From an uncultured Alistipes sp. (GTDB lineage Bacteria > Bacteroidota > Bacteroidia > Bacteroidales > Rikenellaceae), in NCBI GenBank assembly GCA_904502075.1, contig CAJGDL010000049.1, forward strand, positions 1 to 11,279: a DNA stretch of 11,279 nucleotides. Reading direction: 5' to 3'. The notes beneath the pieces are model-generated. The model did no database searches. It saw only the letters and a program-made list of their open reading frames with translations, and was not told where the DNA came from. The position numbers and the translations under genes are program-made. The stretch's first letter is position 1. Each line of letters starts with the position of its first letter. Shown piece by piece: positions 6,452 to 11,279 of the stretch.

Positions 6452-7171
6452 TTACGGATGCTGGATGTTGTGTTTTGAGGCGGCCAGTACAGCGACGCTC
6501 AGACGGCAGTCGGGAACCGCTTTTAGAATCGCCTCGCCACACGAAATCAGCGTGGCTCGGGTGGTGAGCACGTCGTCCACCAGCAGGAGGTGTTTGCCGG
6601 CGAGGCGTTCGGGGTGGCGCACCGAGAAGATCCCCTCGACATTCTGCCAACGCTCCTCGCGCGAGCGTTGTGCCTGGCTCGGGTTGTTGCGGTGGCGACG
6701 GACGCTCCGAAGGTCGCACTCCACCCCCAACTTTTCGGCGATTCCCTGGGCCAAGTACTCCGATTGGTTGTAGCCACGAAGAAGTCGCTTGCGCCAATGG
6801 AGCGGAATGGGGATCACCCGATCAATCGAGTGGTAGAGGTCGCTCTCGGCGAGTTCGGCTCCATACCAACGGCCCATCTCCAAGGCCAGGCGCCATTGGT
6901 GGTGGTATTTGAAGTCGTGGATCAGGCGGCGCCAACCGCTGTGGGCCGAAAAGTAGAGCAGAGCCGAGGCCTGCTCCACGGGAAGTAGCCCCCAAAAGGA
7001 GCGGGTGAGTGGATTGTCGGGGGCGAGCCAGAAGTGGGTCAGCGGAGCCTCGGCAAGGCAGCGTGTGCAGACCATTCGGCTTCCCGAATTCAATTCCCGT
7101 TGGCACACGGGACAGCGAGGTGGAAAAAATAGGGCCTCCAGATCATGGGCCCACTCACTGAGGATCGACAT
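6452..7171 (-). CDS. comF: ComF family phosphoribosyltransferase-like protein
   Basis: ComF proteins combine an N-terminal zinc ribbon with a type I phosphoribosyltransferase fold. They are needed for natural transformation in several species, where they interact with DNA-processing proteins such as ComFA, PriA or DprA; the family is also common in bacteria not known to be competent. The 239-residue protein has the zinc site CPVC (C20, C23) and CTRC (C35, C38), the family segment PIPLHWRKRLLRGYNQSEYL (121-140) and the phosphoribosyl-pyrophosphate loop LLLVDDVLTTRATL (195-208). I chose the ATG at 7171 over a GTG one codon upstream. The start lies inside the end of priA (17-base overlap), indicating translational coupling. 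Function in this organism is inferred from the family only. Confidence 0.93.
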   Translation of the reverse strand: MSILSEWAHDLEALFFPPRCPVCQRELNSGSRMVCTRCLAEAPLTHFWLAPDNPLTRSFWGLLPVEQASALLYFSAHSGWRRLIHDFKYHHQWRLALEMGRWYGAELAESDLYHSIDRVIPIPLHWRKRLLRGYNQSEYLAQGIAEKLGVECDLRSVRRHRNNPSQAQRSREERWQNVEGIFSVRHPERLAGKHLLLVDDVLTTRATLISCGEAILKAVPDCRLSVAVLAASKHNIQHP

Positions 7172-9422
7172 CACAGAGAAGCGTTATGTTTTTGAATGCT
7201 CCCGCACGAAAGGCCGCGATCTCCTGACGCAGGATCGAGCGGGCGCGTTGTGACGAGGCTCCACTCTCGATCTTGAGAAGGAGTTCGGCCAGGTATTCGT
7301 CGCGAATCTTATCCACGGCCGGCGTAACGGGGCCCAGCAGACGTCGCCCAAAGCGTTGGCGCAGTTGTTCGCCCAGCGAGAGGGCGGCGCGGAAGAGCAC
7401 TTCGCGATCTGTGTGGCGCAAAGTGAACCGAATGAGCCTTGCGTAGGGCGGATAGCGAAAACTCTCGCGTTCGGCGAGTTCGGCCCGGGCCATGGCCGCG
7501 TAGTCGCCTTCGACCACGCGACGGATCACCGGGTGGGCGGGGTCGGAGCATTGGATCACCACCTCGCCTTGGCGGTCGCGGCGTCCGGCACGCCCTGCCA
7601 CCTGGCTCAGCAACTGATAGGCGCGCTCCGAGGCGCGGAAGTCGGGCGAGAAGAGGAGGTTGTCGGCATTGAGGATCCCGACCAGCGAGACCTCTCCGAA
7701 GTCGAGCCCCTTGGTAACCATCTGGGTGCCAATGAGGATGTCGGCCTCGCCCCGCTCGAAGGCCGAGATGGCGCGCCGGAAGGCTGTCTCGGAGTTTACT
7801 GTGTCGCGATCCATGCGCAGGGTCTTGGCCTCGGGCCAAAGTTTGGCGATCTCCTCGGTGAGTTTTTCGGTGCCGAAGCCGGCGGGCGAGAGGGGACTTT
7901 GGTGACACTTGGGACACTCCGTGGGTAGGGGGGTGTGGTAGCCGCAGTAGTGGCACGAAAGCCGTTCGGAGGCCTTGTGGTAGGTGAGCGATACGTTGCA
8001 GTGGGGGCAGCGAGGCGTATGGCCGCAGCCGGGGCACTGCACGAAGGGCGAGAAGCCGCGTCGATTTTGGAAGAGGATGACCTGTTCTTTTCGCGCCAAG
8101 GCTTCGGAGATACGCAGCCGCAACTCCAGGTTGAAGTGGCTCTTGCGCTCGCCGCGCTTCACCGAGCGCAGGGTGTCGGAGCAGAGGATTCGGGGCAGGG
8201 GTGTCCCTCCGTAGCGTTGGGTGAGGGTGCTGAAGCCGTATTTGCCGGTTTGGGCGTGGGTCCAACTCTCGAGCGAGGGGGTGGCACTGCCCAAGAGGGT
8301 GCGGCACCCCAAAAGGCGGGTGGCGACCACGGCACAGTCGCGGGCATGGTAGCGCGGGGCGGGGTCGCTCTGCTTGTAGCTCGCATCGTGCTCCTCGTCA
8401 ACGATGATGAGTTGAAGATTTTTCAGGGGGAGAAAGAGGGCCGAGCGGGCTCCCACGACAAACTCTCCCCCCTCGCTACGGCAGAGATCCAGGTAGGTTC
8501 GGGTGCGCCGTTCGGGCGAGAGCTTCGAGTGGTAGGGGGTGACACGGCTGGCGAAGATGCGCTCCAGGCGTTCGACCAATTGGGTGGTGAGGGCGATCTC
8601 GGGGACAAGCATCAGCACATCGCCCCCGCGAGCCAGCGTCTCGGCGATCAGGTGGATGTAGAGTTCGGTCTTTCCCGACCCCGTGATACCGTACAGCAGG
8701 GCGGTCGGATGCTCCTCGAAGCTCTCCTTCAGCCGATCGAGGGCCTCATGTTGGTGGGGTGAGAGTTCGGGAAGCCGAAAGGCGTGGGCTCCACGCTTGG
8801 CCAGCAACTCTTTGTCTCGGGTGCGCTCTCCCTCGCAACCGATGATCAACCCCTTCTTCTGCAAGGTGTTGAGCACCGTGGAGTCGCTCTCGATCAGGCG
8901 GCGGGGGATCCACGCAGTGTCGAGCTCGCGCGTAAGTTCTGCAAGGCGTAGCAGTGCAGTGTATTGGCGGGGAGCCCTGCGTTCGAGTTTTTCGAAATGG
9001 GGGTGTAACTCCTCTTCTCGAGGGGTGGAGAGGGCCAGGTATCGCTCCGTGCGGGGGCGGTACTCGGCCTCCAAGTGGCTCTCGGCATCGAGTGCCGAGG
9101 GTTTCAACAGGGCCGGTAGGGCGATGCGCATCACCTCGCCCAGGCTGCAGAGGTAGTAGTCGGCTACCCACTCCCAAAGGCGTTGCTGTGCGGGGGTGAG
9201 CAGTCGGCGCCCCCCATAAAGCAAGCGCACAACACGCTTGATCCGCTTCGCAGCGGGGGGCGTGTTGTGCACTTTCCAAACGATACCGGTGTAGTAGATA
9301 TCGCGTTTCTGTCCGAAGGGAACCGCTACCGCCATTCCCTCCTCTATGGCCATATCCTCATCGACAGCAAACGTATAGGTCGGCTGTGCCAACGGAAGGA
9401 GGATATCGGCGAACTTTGTCAT
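7155..9422 (-). CDS. priA: Primosomal protein N' (replication restart helicase PriA)
   Basis: PriA recognises abandoned forks and recombination intermediates and starts reloading of the replicative helicase. From the ATG at 9422 it has 755 residues, close to E. coli PriA. The N-terminal DNA-binding domain begins MTKFADILLPLAQPTYTFAV. The helicase core has Walker A GITGSGKT (245-252), VPEIALTTQLV (273-283), DEEH (342-345), GSATPS (378-383) and QVAGRAGR (607-614). Eight cysteines form two zinc sites between the helicase lobes (463, 466, 472, 475, 490, 493, 503, 506). The C-terminal domain carries FRYPPYARL (655-663). The frame could open at a TTG at 9473, but this would add 17 residues encoded by a strong inverted repeat and is unlikely. 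It overlaps comF and follows yitT by 87 bases without a visible promoter. A nested hairpin lies in codons about 50-67. Confidence 0.97.
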   Translation of the reverse strand: MTKFADILLPLAQPTYTFAVDEDMAIEEGMAVAVPFGQKRDIYYTGIVWKVHNTPPAAKRIKRVVRLLYGGRRLLTPAQQRLWEWVADYYLCSLGEVMRIALPALLKPSALDAESHLEAEYRPRTERYLALSTPREEELHPHFEKLERRAPRQYTALLRLAELTRELDTAWIPRRLIESDSTVLNTLQKKGLIIGCEGERTRDKELLAKRGAHAFRLPELSPHQHEALDRLKESFEEHPTALLYGITGSGKTELYIHLIAETLARGGDVLMLVPEIALTTQLVERLERIFASRVTPYHSKLSPERRTRTYLDLCRSEGGEFVVGARSALFLPLKNLQLIIVDEEHDASYKQSDPAPRYHARDCAVVATRLLGCRTLLGSATPSLESWTHAQTGKYGFSTLTQRYGGTPLPRILCSDTLRSVKRGERKSHFNLELRLRISEALARKEQVILFQNRRGFSPFVQCPGCGHTPRCPHCNVSLTYHKASERLSCHYCGYHTPLPTECPKCHQSPLSPAGFGTEKLTEEIAKLWPEAKTLRMDRDTVNSETAFRRAISAFERGEADILIGTQMVTKGLDFGEVSLVGILNADNLLFSPDFRASERAYQLLSQVAGRAGRRDRQGEVVIQCSDPAHPVIRRVVEGDYAAMARAELAERESFRYPPYARLIRFTLRHTDREVLFRAALSLGEQLRQRFGRRLLGPVTPAVDKIRDEYLAELLLKIESGASSQRARSILRQEIAAFRAGAFKNITLLCDVDPQ
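9223..9274. repeat. Nested inverted repeat inside the 5' part of priA
   Basis: The arms 9227-9237 (GCACAACACGC) and 9260-9270 (GCGTGTTGTGC) are perfect 11-base complements. Beyond one mismatch the match continues for three more pairs, giving 14 of 15 over 9223-9237 and 9260-9274. Within the 22-base interior a second stem, CCGCT (9243-9247) with AGCGG (9252-9256), closes on a four-base loop. It lies about 150 bases into priA, in codons for VHNTPPAAKRIKRVV, and would form a stable hairpin in the priA mRNA. No T-run follows, so it is not a standard terminator. Confidence 0.85.
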
Positions 9423-9437
9423 CGCAGTGAGTGGCGA

Positions 9438-9492
9438 GGAGTGGGCGTTGAGTCCTGGGCCGATGGGGCGCAAACCCCCTCGGTCCCACTCC
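9438..9492. repeat. Nested inverted repeat in the yitT-priA spacer
   Basis: The outer arms GGAGTGGG (9438-9445) and CCCACTCC (9485-9492) are perfect complements. Inside them CCGA (9460-9463) and GGGG (9465-9468) pair with TCGG (9480-9483) and CCCC (9476-9479), with one bulged base at 9464. On the gene strand the structure starts 17 bases after the yitT stop and ends 15 bases before the priA ATG. It could attenuate yitT transcription or form a structured priA leader. No uridine tract follows either stem, so a standard intrinsic terminator is not supported. I see no promoter in the 87-base spacer. Confidence 0.7.
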
Positions 9493-9509
9493 CGACCTCT
9501 ATCTGAAAT

Positions 9510-10400
9510 TTAGATCTTGCTCAGGGCCTCGAAGCCGCGACCATAGACACCCATCACGGAGCCTACCGAGATGAAGGCATCGCCGTCGATCTCCTTCACG
9601 AGTTTCAAGACATTGCTCGTCTCGCGCTTGCGGCATACAACCATTACGACCTTCGAATCCTCACGCGTATAGCCACCCTCCGAGTTCAGGAGCGTCACAC
9701 CGCGGTGGGCGTTCTCGATCAGCACCTGGCGGATGCGCTCGAAATCCTTCGAGAAGATGAAGACCTGGTTCGACTGCTGGTTACCCGACATAAGCATGTC
9801 GACCGTGTAACCGATGACGGCGGTCATGATAAATCCGTAGATCACAGCGGCCAAACCAAAGCCTACCAGAAGCGACGAGGCGATCACCGTACCATCGACA
9901 TAGCGCAGGATCTTACCGTAGCTTACCGTGCGGTACTTGTTGATAATCATGGCGATGATATCCACACCTCCGGTCGATCCGCCTTGCATGAAGGCCAAGG
10001 CGACACCCGCACCCGAGAACATACCACCGAGGATTACGGCCAATACCGGATCGAGGCCCTCGAAGAGGTTGACACCTTCGAGCAGCGTCTGCCAGAAGTT
10101 CAGGGCCACCGACATGAAGGCCACCGTGAAGAGGGTCTTGATGCCGAAATTCCACCCCACGATGAAGCCTGCGGCAATCAAGAGGAGGCCATTGACAACG
10201 AATACCATCGTACCGAGCTGGATATCGATGCCGAGGTGCTGGCTGAGGGCCGTGCAGACCACCAGCGAGAAACCGGAGGCACCACCACCCACACCACCGG
10301 CAGGAACGATACAGCCGATCCAGCCGAACGAATAAAGGAACATACCCACGGTCATCAGGAAGTACTCCTTGATGAGGGTAAAGATCTTACCTTTGTCCAT
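9510..10400 (-). CDS. YitT family membrane protein (DUF161 plus DUF2179)
   Basis: This is an integral inner-membrane protein of the YitT family, whose molecular function is not established. From the ATG at 10400 it has 296 residues. The first two thirds contain about five or six hydrophobic segments (roughly 14-35, 44-57, 62-82, 88-107, 117-138 and 171-197), with glycine-rich turns such as PAGGVGGGASGFS (33-45) and a second related GGSTGGVD (140-147). These match the duplicated YitT_membrane repeat. A soluble C-terminal domain of the DUF2179 type follows, with NQVFIFS (211-217), RGVTLL (233-238), GGYT (242-245), VVMVVCRKRE (251-260) and GRGF (287-290). A TTG at 10409 is possible, but the ATG is preferred. 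It has its own promoter in the end of the upstream gene and lies before priA. Nothing links it functionally to the DNA genes downstream. Confidence 0.93.
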   Translation of the reverse strand: MDKGKIFTLIKEYFLMTVGMFLYSFGWIGCIVPAGGVGGGASGFSLVVCTALSQHLGIDIQLGTMVFVVNGLLLIAAGFIVGWNFGIKTLFTVAFMSVALNFWQTLLEGVNLFEGLDPVLAVILGGMFSGAGVALAFMQGGSTGGVDIIAMIINKYRTVSYGKILRYVDGTVIASSLLVGFGLAAVIYGFIMTAVIGYTVDMLMSGNQQSNQVFIFSKDFERIRQVLIENAHRGVTLLNSEGGYTREDSKVVMVVCRKRETSNVLKLVKEIDGDAFISVGSVMGVYGRGFEALSKI

Positions 10401-10439
10401 ACCTTTCAATTTGTTTGGTTTTTATCGTTTTAAGTTTGT

Positions 10440-11279
10440 TTAGCCTTGTTTGGGGGGCAAAGATATATAAAATTCCCCTTGATAGCTCTTTTTGTCCAAA
10501 AATCTTTTTTCGAGCCGTTGCCAAAGTTGCTCGTTGCGGATCAAACCCCAGTTGGGCCCGTGGTGGAACCGTGGCGGAGCCTCGCTGGCAAAACGCTCCA
10601 CAATCAGGTCGGGACGCAGCCTTCGCAGGATCTCCACCACCAGGTCGAGGTACTCCTCCAGGGTCCAAAATCGGAAGGCCGAGGGGTCGAGGTCGTACTC
10701 GCGAGCCATGGCCGTCCCCTTGAAGAGTTGCAGCTGGTGGAACTTGACCGTCTTGAGGGGCAGGGCGTTGATCACCTCGCTTTGGCGGATCAAAAACTCC
10801 TCACTCTCGCCCGGAAGGCCCAGGATGAAGTGGGCTCCGACATGCAGGCCACGCGCGGCGGTCGCCTCGATGGCCTCTTGCGCACAGCGGAAGTCGTGGC
10901 CGCGGCGGATGCGCCTTAGCGTCTCGTCCGAGGTCGATTCCACCCCATACTCCACCGCCACATAGTGGTCGCGGGCGAGCGCTTGCAGGTAGTCGAGTTT
11001 TTCGTCATCCACGCAGTCGGGCCGCGTGCCGATGACCAGCCCCACCACCTCGGGGTGAGCCAGAGCCTCCTCAAAACGCGCCTGCAACACCTCGAGCGGG
11101 GCGTAGGTGTTCGAGTAGGCCTGGAAGTAGGCCACATATTTCGAGGCCTTGCGATAACGCCACCGGTGGAACTCGATCCCCTCGTTCAGCTGCTGCGTGA
11201 TGCTCTTCTCGGCCGAGCAGTAGGAGGGGGTGAAGGCTCCGTTGATGCAGAAGGTGCACCCTCCGGTACCGCGTGTGCC
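10440..11279 (-). CDS. Radical SAM protein, TIGR01212/YhcC type, C-terminal 279 residues (cut by window edge)
   Basis: Radical SAM enzymes use a 4Fe-4S cluster to cleave S-adenosylmethionine; this subgroup (E. coli YhcC-like, related to the Elp3 fold) has no established substrate that I know. The visible part begins with GTRGTGGCTFCINGAFTPSYC-like sequence, whose cysteines 8 and 11 would be the last two cluster ligands; the first ligand must lie beyond the window edge. Further family motifs are YFQAYSNTYAP (51-61), IGTRPDC (83-89), VEYGVES (109-115), HFILGLPGE (150-158) and KFHQLQLFKGT (179-189). The frame is open to position 11279, so the upstream start is missing. An apparent start at 11135 is an internal GTG valine. 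The gene ends 39 bases before yitT, and its last codons contain the yitT promoter. Confidence 0.93.
   Translation of the reverse strand, partial: GTRGTGGCTFCINGAFTPSYCSAEKSITQQLNEGIEFHRWRYRKASKYVAYFQAYSNTYAPLEVLQARFEEALAHPEVVGLVIGTRPDCVDDEKLDYLQALARDHYVAVEYGVESTSDETLRRIRRGHDFRCAQEAIEATAARGLHVGAHFILGLPGESEEFLIRQSEVINALPLKTVKFHQLQLFKGTAMAREYDLDPSAFRFWTLEEYLDLVVEILRRLRPDLIVERFASEAPPRFHHGPNWGLIRNEQLWQRLEKRFLDKKSYQGEFYISLPPKQG
10458..10465 (-). promoter_or_regulatory. -7 element of a Bacteroidetes-type promoter for yitT
   Basis: On the gene strand TATCTTTG (10465 to 10458) matches the TAnnTTTG consensus exactly and lies in an AT-rich stretch about 58 bases before the yitT ATG. It is within the last codons of the radical SAM gene. 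I find no good TTTG 19-21 bases upstream, so the -33 element is weak or absent. The predicted leader is about 50 bases, A-rich and apparently unstructured. Confidence 0.65.

Noticed and set aside
7935..8762. 275-codon open frame on the plus strand opposite priA
   Set aside because: It lies wholly within the PriA helicase and zinc-site coding region, with no domain of its own.
9423..9473. N-terminal extension of PriA from a TTG start
   Set aside because: The extra 17 residues overlap the inverted repeat and do not resemble PriA; MTKFADILLPLA is the normal family start.
10440..11135. Complete 231-residue protein starting at 11135
   Set aside because: The frame continues to the window edge with radical SAM cluster cysteines, so the GTG at 11135 is an internal valine.
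1..11279. Defence system, CRISPR array, insertion sequence, prophage, tRNA or rRNA
   Set aside because: Every long stretch is accounted for by conserved housekeeping genes; no spaced direct repeats, transposase frame, attachment site or RNA gene pattern was found.

Overview
The window looks like chromosomal DNA from a GC-rich member of the Bacteroidales, most like Alistipes (Rikenellaceae). The evidence is the protein style of DnaB, FtsQ and YitT, GC-rich genes separated by very AT-rich spacers, absence of Shine-Dalgarno sites at most starts, and two promoters of the Bacteroidetes primary-sigma type (TAnnTTTG at -7, one with TTTG 19 bases upstream). The genus is an inference from these traits, not from a search.

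All eight genes lie on the minus strand, so the order of transcription runs from high to low coordinates. First comes the 3' part of a radical SAM protein of the YhcC/TIGR01212 type (10440-11279, cut by the window edge), then a YitT-family membrane protein (9510-10400) with its own promoter. PriA (7155-9422) and ComF (6452-7171) follow and overlap by 17 bases. A clear promoter then drives dnaB (4747-6315), followed by comM/yifB (3054-4592), murG (1794-2900), murC (383-1783) and the start of ftsQ (1-349, cut by the window edge).

Two themes meet here. PriA, DnaB, ComM and ComF concern replication restart, the replicative helicase and processing of recombining or incoming DNA. MurG, MurC and FtsQ are the distal part of the division and cell-wall (dcw) cluster, which in this phylum usually continues to ftsA and ftsZ. 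I see no consensus promoter between dnaB and ftsQ, so a dnaB-comM-murG-murC-ftsQ transcript is possible.

The most unusual non-coding structure is a family of AT-rich heptanucleotide arrays (unit AATTCAA) arranged as inverted pairs. They fill both spacers around comM (2901-3053 and 4593-4746), starting at or near the upstream stop codon; at murG the array runs right up to the start codon. Other structures are a nested inverted repeat inside priA (9223-9274), another before its start (9438-9492), and a palindrome upstream of the dnaB promoter. The DnaB tail ends in EEEVPF, which resembles the protein-binding tip of SSB. I see no CRISPR array, tRNA, rRNA, insertion sequence or obviously foreign gene. 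This is mainly a conserved core region; its points of interest are the spacers, the nested repeats and the DnaB tail.
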